Shown: piece after piece, positions 27,064 to 34,991 of the stretch | How positions within the stretch are numbered: the first letter of the stretch is position 1 | How the letters are laid out: each line of letters starts with the position of its first letter | From: Rhizobium leguminosarum | GTDB taxonomy: Bacteria > Pseudomonadota > Alphaproteobacteria > Rhizobiales > Rhizobiaceae | NCBI RefSeq assembly: GCF_017876795.1 | Contig: NZ_JAGIOR010000004.1 | Location: 248,001-312,000 of the forward strand | Length of the DNA stretch: 64,000 bases | Direction of reading: 5' to 3' | Translations under genes and position numbers: made by a program | The notes under the pieces: generated by a model | Told to the model about the DNA's origin: nothing | The model's database searches: none | What the model saw: the letters and a program-made list of their open reading frames with translations, nothing else

Positions 27064-27906
27064 TTAGCCCTCCAGTCCCGGTTCGGCGGCCGCCCGGAGG
27101 GCGCGCACCCGCTCGATATCGACAGGATTCCACCAGACGCCGCCATGTTTCAGCGATGAGGCGACGATGACGCCGTTGGTACGGCTCAGAATATCGACGA
27201 TATTGTCCTTATTGACGCCGGAGCCGACGAGCAGTGGCAGATGCGTCGCCGCGCCGATCTCCTCGATTTCCTCCATCGTCGCCGAATTGCCGGTTCGCTG
27301 GCCGGTGGCGATGACGCCGTCGGCATCGAAGAAGGCGAGGTCGCGCGTCAGTTCCTGGATTGAACGGTCGGCGACGATGGCGTGGCTGCCGTGTTTGACG
27401 TGGCTGTCGGCAAAAACTATGATGTGCTCGGCTCTGAGCAGCGAACGGTAGCGCATAGCTTCGGCCGCCCTGCCCTCCATGAAACCTTCATTGGCAACAT
27501 AGGCATTGGCCCATTGATTGACGCGGATGAATTTGGCGCCGCCGGCCATTGCGATGGCGAAGGCCGGGATCGGCGCATTGGCAAGTACGTTGACGCCGAG
27601 CGGAATGCCGGCCGCGCGGGCGATCCGGTCGGTGACGACGGACATGAAACCCGTCGTCTCGGGGCCGATATCCTCGGGCTTCGAGAATGGCACGTCGCCG
27701 TGATTTTCGATGATCAGCCCATGCAGGCCGCCTTCCATGCAGGCTTCGGCGTCGCGCATGCACGCGTCGTAGATAGCGTCCATCGCAGCAGCCCTGTAGC
27801 GGGGTGCGCCCGGGAAGGCTGGGCAGTGGATCATGCCGATCAGAACCTTGTCCCTGCCGAAGATGTCTCTGACGGCGTTGGACGATCTGTCCGAAATTTC
27901 CTGCAT
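27064..27906 (-). CDS. BtpA/SgcQ-family TIM-barrel protein
   Basis: A 280-residue (beta/alpha)8-barrel protein of the BtpA family, named for a cyanobacterial photosystem I factor but usually found in sugar catabolic clusters, such as SgcQ of E. coli. Family blocks: VLIGMIHCPAFPGAPRY, GLIIENHGDVPF, PLGVNVLANAP, IRVNQWANAYV, and the phosphate-binding-like LLVGSGVNKDNI followed by GVIVASSLKHGG. GGSGV-like loops at barrel ends suggest a phosphorylated ligand. ATG 27906 has AAGGGAA upstream. No enzymatic reaction is established for the family. Confidence 0.87.
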   Translation of the reverse strand: MQEISDRSSNAVRDIFGRDKVLIGMIHCPAFPGAPRYRAAAMDAIYDACMRDAEACMEGGLHGLIIENHGDVPFSKPEDIGPETTGFMSVVTDRIARAAGIPLGVNVLANAPIPAFAIAMAGGAKFIRVNQWANAYVANEGFMEGRAAEAMRYRSLLRAEHIIVFADSHVKHGSHAIVADRSIQELTRDLAFFDADGVIATGQRTGNSATMEEIEEIGAATHLPLLVGSGVNKDNIVDILSRTNGVIVASSLKHGGVWWNPVDIERVRALRAAAEPGLEG

Positions 27907-27941
27907 ATCATTCCCTTTCCAATTTCTGCCGCGAGCTGAAA

Positions 27942-28715
27942 TTACGCTCGGTTCTCGGTGAGCCAGCCGAGGATGTTCTTCCACAGCCGGCCGTAGCCTT
28001 CCCATTCGCAGAAGGCAGGCGAGAGCCAGTGCGGGCCGATATCCGACGTCCAGGCCGCCGTTCGCCCAGTGCCGTGCGTCCCGACGACGAGCAGCGGATG
28101 ACCGCCCTGATCCTCGGGCAGGCGCGCGACGACCTCGACATCCGCACGGTCGCGCACTTCGACCTCGTTGACGCCGAGAAGCACCGGCCAGGCGCCTTCG
28201 AGGCCCTGCATCGTCGGGTGCTTAGGCTTCACCACCTCGGCAACGGTTCCCTCGGGGATCTCGACGCGGTCGTCATAGGGCAGACAGGTGACGGGCAACG
28301 TGTTTTCGACAGGGGTGCGCCGCCAGCGCGCCTTGCCGTCGATGCCCTGGAAGGAGAAATAGCCGCCGACCATCAGCAGGCCGCCGCCCTTTTCCACCCA
28401 TGCCTTCAGCAGCTTCAGCCGGTTCGGCACCGTGCGCGAATGCAGCCACACATCCGGCGGCAGCAACAGCGAATTGGCGCCGATATCGGAGAGGATGATG
28501 GCATCGTAAGCGTCGAGCCCGGATAAATCGAAGGGGAATTTCTCCACCGCCTCATGCGCCGGCATATAGGTGAGTTCGAAGGCGCTGCCGGCGAGCGCCT
28601 TGACCAGCGGTTCTGCGCCGAGATGAAAGGTGACGCTGCCGAACTGGTCGAAGCCTTTGTAATGCGTGGCGGAGCTGACCCAGCTCTCGCCGACAAGGAG
28701 GATTTTCTTTGTCAT
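27942..28715 (-). CDS. Glutamine amidotransferase-like protein (PF07090/DUF1355 type)
   Basis: A 257-residue protein with a class I glutamine-amidotransferase-like fold. It begins KKILLVGESWVSSATHYKGFDQF and has AYDAIILSDIGANSLLLPP, then WVEKGGGLLMVGGYFSFQGIDGKARW, which occupies the nucleophile-elbow position but has Gly-Gly-Tyr instead of a cysteine. The lack of a Cys in that elbow argues against true glutaminase activity. The C-terminus holds GTHGTGRTAAWTSDIGPHW. Proteins of this type occur beside sugar importers but have no assigned reaction. It sits between the phosphotriesterase-family gene and the BtpA-family gene, with 32- and 35-base gaps. Confidence 0.8.
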   Translation of the reverse strand: MTKKILLVGESWVSSATHYKGFDQFGSVTFHLGAEPLVKALAGSAFELTYMPAHEAVEKFPFDLSGLDAYDAIILSDIGANSLLLPPDVWLHSRTVPNRLKLLKAWVEKGGGLLMVGGYFSFQGIDGKARWRRTPVENTLPVTCLPYDDRVEIPEGTVAEVVKPKHPTMQGLEGAWPVLLGVNEVEVRDRADVEVVARLPEDQGGHPLLVVGTHGTGRTAAWTSDIGPHWLSPAFCEWEGYGRLWKNILGWLTENRA

Positions 28716-28747
28716 GACCGTACCTGTGATCGATTGAATTGATGGAG

Positions 28748-29827
28748 CTAGGCTCCGGCATGAAAGACGCGGCGCGGATTGCCGCGCATCATCTCGTTAA
28801 GGACCGTCCCGTCGAGGCCGTGCCGCTGAAGACGGGGAAGGAAGTGGCGAAGGATGTAGGCGTAGCCATTGCCGCCGTAGTGCGTCAGCATCATCTTCAG
28901 AAAGACGTCATGCGACAGAAGAATCCGATCGAGATAACCGGCCTCGACGAGACGCACGATCGCGCGCGCAGCCTCCTCGTCGCTCGGGCACTGCACCTGC
29001 TGGTCGGCATAGAAGAAATCCATGCCGATCATGTCGTATTCGATAAAGGCGCCGCGCTCCGCCAGCTCGCTCTGATAGGCAATGTCGTCATGCGACGGGT
29101 TCATGTGGCAAAGGACAGTGTGACTGAGATCCGCACCCTCTTCTGCCACCACGTCGAGCACGCGATGGCCGAGGCGGAACCAGCCCGGCAGATGCACCAT
29201 CAGGGGAAGTCCGGTCCGCACCTGCGCCTGGGCAGCACCACGCAGCGATTTCTCTTCCTCGGAGGTGAAGTCCGAGGAGACGCCGATCTCGCCGATCAGG
29301 CCGATCCTGACGCCGGTGCCATCGACGCCTTCCCTCGCCTCACGGACAATTTCCCGCGCTATATCCTCGACGCTCATTGCCGCGACGCCTTCCGGATGCG
29401 AGGAGCCGAGATAATAACCCGCCCCCATCACGATGTTGAGGCCTGAAGCCTTCGAGATGCGCTGGAGCGCCAGCGGATCTCGGCCGATGCCCTTGCAGGT
29501 CGGCTCCACCACGGTGCGTCCGCCGGCGCCGGCGAAATCCTTGAGTTCGGCCACCGCCAGATGTTCGTCGTCGAGGGTGATATTGTGTTTGTTGACGAAG
29601 GGATCCTGCCGGAGTTCGCCGAGGATTTCCATGCAGACGAAGCTTTCGGCCAGATATTGCCGCTCCGGCGTCTTCGGCGCATGCCACCAGCAGCGGCAAT
29701 CGTTGAGGATATGCTCGTGCATCAGCGTCACGCCGAGCGCATCCGCCGAAACGGGGCCGGTGACCGTCATCACCTTGCCGGATCGGACATGCGCTTCGGA
29801 CAAACTATCTGCTGTGTGCTCGCTCAT
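28748..29827 (-). CDS. Phosphotriesterase-family metal hydrolase (Php/lactonase-like)
   Basis: A 359-residue amidohydrolase-superfamily enzyme of COG1735. Binuclear metal ligands visible: H37 and H39 (MHEH), a Glu in LIGEIGVSSD at the position of the carboxylated lysine of true phosphotriesterase, His in MVHLPGW, His in VLCHMNPSHDD and Asp in LLSHDVF. The bridging Glu is shared with E. coli Php. Characterised relatives include lactonases that act on sugar lactones and phosphosugar lactones, which would suit a sugar catabolic operon better than organophosphate hydrolysis. GAGGCG precedes the ATG. It follows the permease gene by four bases. Confidence 0.87.
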   Translation of the reverse strand: MSEHTADSLSEAHVRSGKVMTVTGPVSADALGVTLMHEHILNDCRCWWHAPKTPERQYLAESFVCMEILGELRQDPFVNKHNITLDDEHLAVAELKDFAGAGGRTVVEPTCKGIGRDPLALQRISKASGLNIVMGAGYYLGSSHPEGVAAMSVEDIAREIVREAREGVDGTGVRIGLIGEIGVSSDFTSEEEKSLRGAAQAQVRTGLPLMVHLPGWFRLGHRVLDVVAEEGADLSHTVLCHMNPSHDDIAYQSELAERGAFIEYDMIGMDFFYADQQVQCPSDEEAARAIVRLVEAGYLDRILLSHDVFLKMMLTHYGGNGYAYILRHFLPRLQRHGLDGTVLNEMMRGNPRRVFHAGA

Positions 29828-29831
29828 CGCC

Positions 29832-30836
29832 TCATCCTTTCCTGCCCAACCCGAAACGGAAATTGGCCGTGAAGATGCGGGTGTTCAGCCAGATGGCGAC
29901 GAGAATGATGGCGCCGGTGACGATCTGGGTGAAGAACGGCGATATGTGCATCAGGATCAGGCCGTTGCCGATGACGGCGATGGTCAGCGTGCCGAGCACC
30001 GTGCCGAGGATGGTGCCACGTCCGCCCATCAGCGATGTCCCGCCGAGAACGACGGCCGCAATCACCTGCAGTTCGAAACCGACGGCGGCATTGGACGAGC
30101 CGGAGCCGAGCCGGGCGGCAATCAGCAGGCCAGCGACCGCGCAAGCGATGCCGGAGATGATGTAGACCGAGGCGATGATCCATTTGGCGGGCATGCCGAC
30201 ACGCCGCGCCGCTTCCATGTTGGAACCGACCGCCACGACCTGCCGGCCGTATTTGGTCGCTGTGATGATCACATAGCCGAGAATGGCGATGATGAGGGCG
30301 ATGATTGCGGGGATCGGGAAGCTCAGGATTTCGCCCCGGCCGAGCGCGAAGAAGCCCGGTGCATCCTTGATCGGGATGGAGTAGCCCTGGGTCAGATAGA
30401 GTGCCAGGCCGCGCAGGATCGAAAGGCCGGCAAGCGTGACGATGAAGGCCGGAATGCCCTGATAGGCGACGAACCAGCCCTGAACCAGACCCATGAAGGC
30501 GCCGAGCACGATCATGCCGATAACCACGGACGGCCAGGGAATTCCCATCGCCATGACGATCGCCGCAACCGCATTGACGAGGGCGACCTGCGAGCCGACC
30601 GACAGATCGATACCGCCGGTGATGATGACGAAGGTCATGGCGATGGCAACGATCAGGATGGGAGCGGCCTGCCGGACGATATTCAGGATGTTGCCGAGTG
30701 TGAAGAAGGTCTCGCTGCCGATCGAGAAGAAGATCATGCAGGCCAGGAAGAAGATGGCGATCGACAGGACCTGCGCATGTTCGCCGAAGAAATCGGCGGC
30801 GCGAGATCCGTGGCCGCGTTCCGTGTAAGCCGTCAT
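29832..30836 (-). CDS. Ribose-type ABC transporter permease (RbsC family)
   Basis: A 334-residue permease of the CUT2 (ribose/xylose/fructose) class with about ten hydrophobic segments. Family landmarks: ITGGIDLSVGSQVALVNA in the first third, IPAFIVTLAGLSILRGLAL in the middle, and VLGGTSLMGGRGTILGTVLG near the C-terminus. The start codon overlaps the stop of the ATPase gene by four bases, and the phosphotriesterase-family gene follows after four bases, so it is internal to a tight operon. Confidence 0.93.
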   Translation of the reverse strand: MTAYTERGHGSRAADFFGEHAQVLSIAIFFLACMIFFSIGSETFFTLGNILNIVRQAAPILIVAIAMTFVIITGGIDLSVGSQVALVNAVAAIVMAMGIPWPSVVIGMIVLGAFMGLVQGWFVAYQGIPAFIVTLAGLSILRGLALYLTQGYSIPIKDAPGFFALGRGEILSFPIPAIIALIIAILGYVIITATKYGRQVVAVGSNMEAARRVGMPAKWIIASVYIISGIACAVAGLLIAARLGSGSSNAAVGFELQVIAAVVLGGTSLMGGRGTILGTVLGTLTIAVIGNGLILMHISPFFTQIVTGAIILVAIWLNTRIFTANFRFGLGRKG

Positions 30837-31654
30837 TGTCTGGCTCCTTCACCGACGATCAAATGAACGAGATCCTCGAGGTTGGTGCTGCCGATCTGCC
30901 GCTCGGCCACCTTCGTGCCCTCATACATCACCGCAATGCGATCGCAGACCCGGAAGAGATCCTGCAGCCGGTGGGTGATAAGGATCACCGAGACCCCGTT
31001 CGCCTTGACGCGGTTGATCAATGCGAGAACCGCTTCGACCTCGGCAACGGCAAGTGCCGATGTCGGCTCGTCCATGATCAGCACCTTCGGCTTGAAGGAG
31101 GCCGCGCGCGCGATGGCGATCGCCTGACGCTGTCCGCCGGAGAGCTGCGCGACCTTGCCGGTCAGTCTCGGGATGCGGATTTCCAGCGAATCCAGCATCT
31201 TGCGAGCTTCGGACAGCATTGTCCGGGTGTCGAGAAACGGGCCGCGGCTGAGTTCGCGGCCGAGGAAGAGATTGCCGACGACATCGATGTGGTCGCAGAG
31301 GCTGAGATCCTGGAACACCATTTCGATGTTCCTACCGCGCGCATCCGCAGGGCCGGAGAAGCGGACCTCCTCGCCTTCCATGGTGATCGTGCCGGCATCG
31401 GGAATGTAGGTCCCCGAGATGATTTTCGTCAGTGTCGACTTGCCGGCGGCGTTGTCGCCGACGAGGCCCAGGCATTCGCCGGGGAAGATGTCGAGGTCGA
31501 CGCCGCGCAGCGCCTGATGCGAGCCGAAGGACTTGCGGATACCGCGCAGCGAGATGCGCGGATCGGATCGGGTGGCGCCGGATGTTGCGGTTCCGGAGGG
31601 CGTGAGCCCTCCGGAACCGGCGGAGGCGATGTGATGCTGTCCGCTTTCGATCAT
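30833..31654 (-). CDS. Single-domain ATPase of ribose-type importer
   Basis: A 273-residue ABC ATPase with one nucleotide-binding domain instead of the two found in RbsA, like the FrcA subgroup, so two copies should assemble. Walker A GDNAAGKST, signature LSGGQRQA, Walker B VLIMDEPTSAL. Residues 1-28 form a Gly/Ser/Thr-rich extension (MIESGQHHIASAGSGG...) with no homology. That stretch is encoded by a perfect 14-base inverted repeat, so the extension may simply be the translation of an mRNA hairpin. ATG 31654 overlaps the binding-protein stop in an ATGA; no ATG, GTG or TTG start occurs between the hairpin and the ABC domain. Confidence 0.9.
   Translation of the reverse strand: MIESGQHHIASAGSGGLTPSGTATSGATRSDPRISLRGIRKSFGSHQALRGVDLDIFPGECLGLVGDNAAGKSTLTKIISGTYIPDAGTITMEGEEVRFSGPADARGRNIEMVFQDLSLCDHIDVVGNLFLGRELSRGPFLDTRTMLSEARKMLDSLEIRIPRLTGKVAQLSGGQRQAIAIARAASFKPKVLIMDEPTSALAVAEVEAVLALINRVKANGVSVILITHRLQDLFRVCDRIAVMYEGTKVAERQIGSTNLEDLVHLIVGEGARQ
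31588..31619. other. Perfect 14-base stem-loop inside the start of the ATPase gene
   Basis: CGGTTCCGGAGGGC, loop GTGA, GCCCTCCGGAACCG. It lies 31 bases beyond the binding-protein stop, in the position where sugar importer operons often carry an mRNA-stabilising intercistronic hairpin, but here it is within codons of the next gene. Confidence 0.75.
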
Positions 31655-32604
31655 TTGAAGACGGCCCGGTACGGCTCGACATTCTCCTTGGTCACGATGG
31701 TGATTGGCACCGAGATCGTCTTGGTGACGGCATCGCCGGCCGAGGCCTTCACCAGCGCGTCGACGGCGGCACCGCCCATCGCGGCCGGATCCTGCTGGAC
31801 CACGGCGACGACGAAGCCGGCATCGATGCCGGCAATGGCTTCGGCAGTCAGATCCCAGCCGAATACCTTGATCTTATCCTGCTTTCCCTGGCTCTGGACA
31901 GCGGCGATCGCCCCCATCAGCGCCGGCTCGCCGGTGGCGTAGATCGCGGTCAGGTCGGGATTGGGGGTGATCAGGTTCTCAGCCGCCGCAAGCGCGTTGT
32001 CCTGGATGTTCTGCCCATCGACGACGCCGGCCATCTCGATGCCGTCGACACCTTTCAGGGTCTTCTCGAAGCCGTCTTGACGGATGTTCTGGATGAACGA
32101 GTTCAGTGCCCCGACAACGCCGAGCTTGGCCTTGCCGCCCATGTTCGCCTTGACGTAATCGAGAAAGTATTTGCCCATGTCGGCGCCGGCTGCGGCGTTG
32201 TCGACGCCGATCTGCGCCTTCTGCGGACCATCAGGCAGGATGGCGTCGATGGCAACGACAGGAATGCCGGCGTCGGCCGCCTGCTTGACGGCCGGCATGA
32301 TGCCGTTGACGTCGATCGCCACGACGGCAAGACCAGAGACCTTTTCCTGGACGTAAGTTTCGATCGCGCTGTTCTGCGCGGTCGTCTCGTTGTTGGCGTT
32401 GAAGATCACCAGTTTGACGCCGGCGGCATCGGCTGCCTTCTGGGCGCCCGCATTCATCTGGTTGAAGAAAAGCGCCTGCTGGTTGATCTGCACCAGTGCG
32501 ACGGTCTTCTTTTCCTGCGCCTGGGCGCCGGACAGGCCGATGACGGTCAATGCGGTGAACCCGGCGGCTGCGATCATCGTTCGTCTTGTCAGATTCAGTG
32601 TCAT
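31651..32604 (-). CDS. Ribose-type periplasmic sugar-binding protein (RbsB family)
   Basis: A 317-residue receptor of the periplasmic-binding/LacI fold. A signal peptide with a twin-arginine-like start (TRRTMIAAAGFTALTVIGLSGAQAQ) precedes the mature protein beginning KKTVALVQINQQALFFNQM. Typical pieces are NNETTAQNSAIETYVQEKVSG, AVVAIDVNGIMPAVKQAADAG and PDLTAIYATGEPALMGAIAA. ATG 32604 has AGAGGATGAG upstream. It follows the LacI gene by 37 bases and precedes the ATPase with an ATGA overlap. It probably binds a sugar or sugar-like compound; the ligand is unknown. Confidence 0.92.
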   Translation of the reverse strand: MTLNLTRRTMIAAAGFTALTVIGLSGAQAQEKKTVALVQINQQALFFNQMNAGAQKAADAAGVKLVIFNANNETTAQNSAIETYVQEKVSGLAVVAIDVNGIMPAVKQAADAGIPVVAIDAILPDGPQKAQIGVDNAAAGADMGKYFLDYVKANMGGKAKLGVVGALNSFIQNIRQDGFEKTLKGVDGIEMAGVVDGQNIQDNALAAAENLITPNPDLTAIYATGEPALMGAIAAVQSQGKQDKIKVFGWDLTAEAIAGIDAGFVVAVVQQDPAAMGGAAVDALVKASAGDAVTKTISVPITIVTKENVEPYRAVFK

Positions 32605-32641
32605 GTTCTCATCCTCTTTTGGTTTTTTGACGTTGCTTTTC

Positions 32642-33664
32642 TTATTTCGCGGGCGGCGCAACGGAGTTCCGCACCACGATTTCGACAGGCACCAGTTCCT
32701 CCGAAGCGGATGGTTTCCACTCGTGCCAATTGGTTTCCAGAAGCAGCTCCAGCGACCGCCGGCCGATCTGCCGGACCGGCTGGCGGATCGCCGTCAGCGG
32801 CGGTGCAAAAAGATGAAGCGGACCGACATCATCGAAGCCGATGACCGAGATGTCAGCAGGGATCGAGACGCCCCGGCTTCCGAAGACCTCGACCAGCCCG
32901 ATGGCGATCTCGTCGGAGCTGGCGAAGATCGCCGTCGCCTTTCGATCTCCCGAGAGATATTCGAGCGCGGCCGCACGGCCGTATTCGATCGTATATTCGC
33001 CGGCGTAGCGATCGGCCCGGGCCAATTCGCCATGCCGTTCCTTAAGTGCCTTCAGCAGGCCGTCATAACGCCTGCGGGCGCTGATCATGCGCTCGTCACC
33101 GCCGATGAACAGGACATGGCGGTGGCCCTGCCCGGCCAGGTGTTGCCCGGCGAGATAACCGCCCTGCTCATTGTCGCAGAACAGCTTCGGCGCCTTCGAA
33201 TCGGGAATGTCCTCATCGACGATGATGACCTTGCCGGTGCCGTTGATGAGGGCGGCAAGCGCGCCGTCGTCGGGGTGGTTGGTGACGAAGATCAGGCCGT
33301 CGACGTGATTGCGCTCGATCAGCTGGAGATATTCGATCTCGCGCCCCGGCCGGTTGAGCGTGGCATGCAGCGAGACAGCGAGTTTCTTTTCGTCGGCCGC
33401 TTGCTCGACGGCGGCGACGAGGGTCGCGAAGAAAGGATTGGCGATATCGGGAACGACGAGGCCGATCGTGTCAGAACGCCCCCTGCTTAGGCGGCGCGCA
33501 TGCGGGTTCGGCCGGTAGTTCAGCGTCTTGATCGCATCCTCGATACGCTTCTTGGTCTGAAACGGTAGGTCGAGGCTACCGTTGACGAAACGGGACACGG
33601 TGGTGACCGAGACGCCGGCGGCGGCCGCAACATCCTTCAAGCTCGGTGTCGTTCCCTTGGCCAT
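32642..33664 (-). CDS. LacI-family transcriptional regulator of the ribose-type importer operon
   Basis: A 340-residue repressor. The N-terminal helix-turn-helix and hinge are LKDVAAAAGVSVTTVSRFVNG followed by YRPNPHARRL; the effector domain (about 60-340) has the periplasmic-binding fold (DTIGLVVPDIANPFFATLVAAVEQAA). It is the first gene of the minus-strand run, so it is likely to repress its own operon. Two LacI-type operator sequences lie 15-43 bases before its start codon. The effector is probably the imported compound or its phosphorylated form. Confidence 0.93.
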   Translation of the reverse strand: MAKGTTPSLKDVAAAAGVSVTTVSRFVNGSLDLPFQTKKRIEDAIKTLNYRPNPHARRLSRGRSDTIGLVVPDIANPFFATLVAAVEQAADEKKLAVSLHATLNRPGREIEYLQLIERNHVDGLIFVTNHPDDGALAALINGTGKVIIVDEDIPDSKAPKLFCDNEQGGYLAGQHLAGQGHRHVLFIGGDERMISARRRYDGLLKALKERHGELARADRYAGEYTIEYGRAAALEYLSGDRKATAIFASSDEIAIGLVEVFGSRGVSIPADISVIGFDDVGPLHLFAPPLTAIRQPVRQIGRRSLELLLETNWHEWKPSASEELVPVEIVVRNSVAPPAK

Positions 33665-33678
33665 TGATCAGACCTATT

Positions 33679-33706
33679 GTAAAGCGGTTTAGTAAAGCGC
33701 TTTACA
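33679..33706. promoter_or_regulatory. Tandem LacI-type operators
   Basis: A perfect 14-base palindrome GTAAAGCGCTTTAC (33692-33705), flanked by A, which makes AGTAAAGCGCTTTACA, directly adjoins a second copy TGTAAAGCGGTTTA (33679-33692) with mismatches in one half. A minus-strand -35 TTGACA is at 33735-33730, so the sites would cover the transcription start. Confidence 0.85.
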
Positions 33707-33729
33707 AGCCAATATCGATTGCTCGTCTT

Positions 33730-33735
33730 TGTCAA
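33730..33735 (-). promoter_or_regulatory. Probable -35 element for the LacI/ribose-type operon
   Basis: TTGACA on the minus strand, 24 bases before the first operator. No good -10 is visible at 17 bases (the region reads GATATTGGCTTG), so only the -35 is called. The remaining sequence from 33736 to 33920 shows no supported gene. Confidence 0.5.
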
Positions 33736-33920
33736 CAGCGATGAATCTGCGGGATGTATTTTTCAATAAGCCGATCGAAGCTCGATCGGACGGCTCAGGC
33801 GCTCGTCGGGACGCGCTTGTGGCGCAGCCAGCCGCGGGCGGTGTGCCCGAGATCTGGCTCGACGCCATCGCCCAGGTTCGATTTATGACAAATCCGAACC
33901 GGCAGGCTGCTTTTTTGCCT

Positions 33921-34991
33921 TTATATGACGTGGTCCGTCGATGCATCGAAGAGATGGATCTGGGTCGGATCGATCGAAAGTCCGATCTTATCTCCCGGTT
34001 TCACCCTGTCGCGGCGCGTCTCGACGATCGTTAGCTCCGGCTGGGTCTCCGCGACGATGAAGGTCGACGAGCCGGTCGATTCGACGAAGGCGATCGGCAC
34101 ATCGAAGCTGCCATGCCCGGGCTCGACGACGCCGATATGTTCGGGCCGGATGCCGGCGACGAGTTTGCGTCCGGGCTCGATGGCGCGGCTTAGCGCAAGC
34201 GTCTGCTTCACCGCGCCGAAATCCAGGATCAGGCTCTTGCCGTCTTCGGCGCCAATCGCGGGAATGAAATTCATTGCCGGCGAACCAATGAAACCGGCGA
34301 CGAACCGGTTCACCGGGCGGTCGTAGAGGTCCAGCGGCGCGCCTTGCTGTTCGATGATACCGTCGCGCATCACCACCACATGATCGGCCATCGTCATCGC
34401 TTCGACCTGGTCGTGCGTGACGTAGACGAAGGTTGCGTTCAGCCGGTCGTGCAGCGCCCGGATTTCCTTGCGCATGTGGACGCGCAGCGCCGCATCGAGA
34501 TTGGACAGCGGCTCGTCGAACAGGAAGGCCTTCGGATGGCGGATGATGGCGCGGCTCATGGCGACGCGCTGGCGCTGGCCGCCGGACAGTTCGCGGGGAT
34601 AGCGCTTCAGCAGATGCGACAGACCGGTTGTCGCCGCCACGTCCTCGGCGGCCTTCTTGGCCTCGGCCTTGGCAATGCCGCGGATGCGCAGGCTATAGGT
34701 CAGGTTCTCTTCCACCGTCATATGCGGATAGAGCGCATAGGACTGGAACACCATGGCGACGTCTCGCTTGCGCGGCGGCACGCCGTTCATCAGCTCGCCG
34801 GCGATCCTCAAATCACCGGTCGAGATGCTTTCGAGGCCGGCAAGCGAGCGCAGCAGCGTGGACTTGCCGCAGCCCGAAGGGCCGACGAGCGCGACGAAAG
34901 TTCCCTTGGCAATCGACAGGTCGATGTTCTTCAGGGCGTGGAAGGCGCCGTAATATTTATTGACGCCTCTGAGCTCGATCTGCGTGGTCAT
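33921..34991 (-). CDS. Sugar ABC transporter ATPase (MalK/UgpC family, CUT1)
   Basis: A 356-residue ATPase energising the CUT1 importer encoded upstream on the same strand. Walker A GPSGCGKST, signature LSGGQRQR, Walker B FLFDEPLSNLD, switch VTHDQVEAMTMAD. The C-terminal MalK-type regulatory domain begins near residue 240 and includes VAGIRPEHIGV. ATG 34991 overlaps the permease stop in an ATGA; the frame is open to 35099 only as a shadow. It is the last gene of the operon. Confidence 0.94.
   Translation of the reverse strand: MTTQIELRGVNKYYGAFHALKNIDLSIAKGTFVALVGPSGCGKSTLLRSLAGLESISTGDLRIAGELMNGVPPRKRDVAMVFQSYALYPHMTVEENLTYSLRIRGIAKAEAKKAAEDVAATTGLSHLLKRYPRELSGGQRQRVAMSRAIIRHPKAFLFDEPLSNLDAALRVHMRKEIRALHDRLNATFVYVTHDQVEAMTMADHVVVMRDGIIEQQGAPLDLYDRPVNRFVAGFIGSPAMNFIPAIGAEDGKSLILDFGAVKQTLALSRAIEPGRKLVAGIRPEHIGVVEPGHGSFDVPIAFVESTGSSTFIVAETQPELTIVETRRDRVKPGDKIGLSIDPTQIHLFDASTDHVI

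Noticed and set aside
27942..28715. Functional glutamine amidotransferase
   Set aside because: The nucleophile-elbow position has Gly-Gly-Tyr without cysteine, so only the fold is claimed.
28748..29827. True organophosphate-degrading phosphotriesterase
   Set aside because: The bridging carboxylated lysine is replaced by Glu as in Php-type homologues, and the operon is a sugar-type catabolic unit.
29433..30866. Open frame of 477 codons on the plus strand
   Set aside because: It lies opposite the phosphotriesterase-family and RbsC genes; its composition (Asp, Glu, Arg, Gly, His) is that of an antisense shadow.
33689..34034. Overlapping short frames in both strands between the LacI gene and the CUT1 ATPase
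   Set aside because: They overlap each other and cover the operators; neither resembles a protein.
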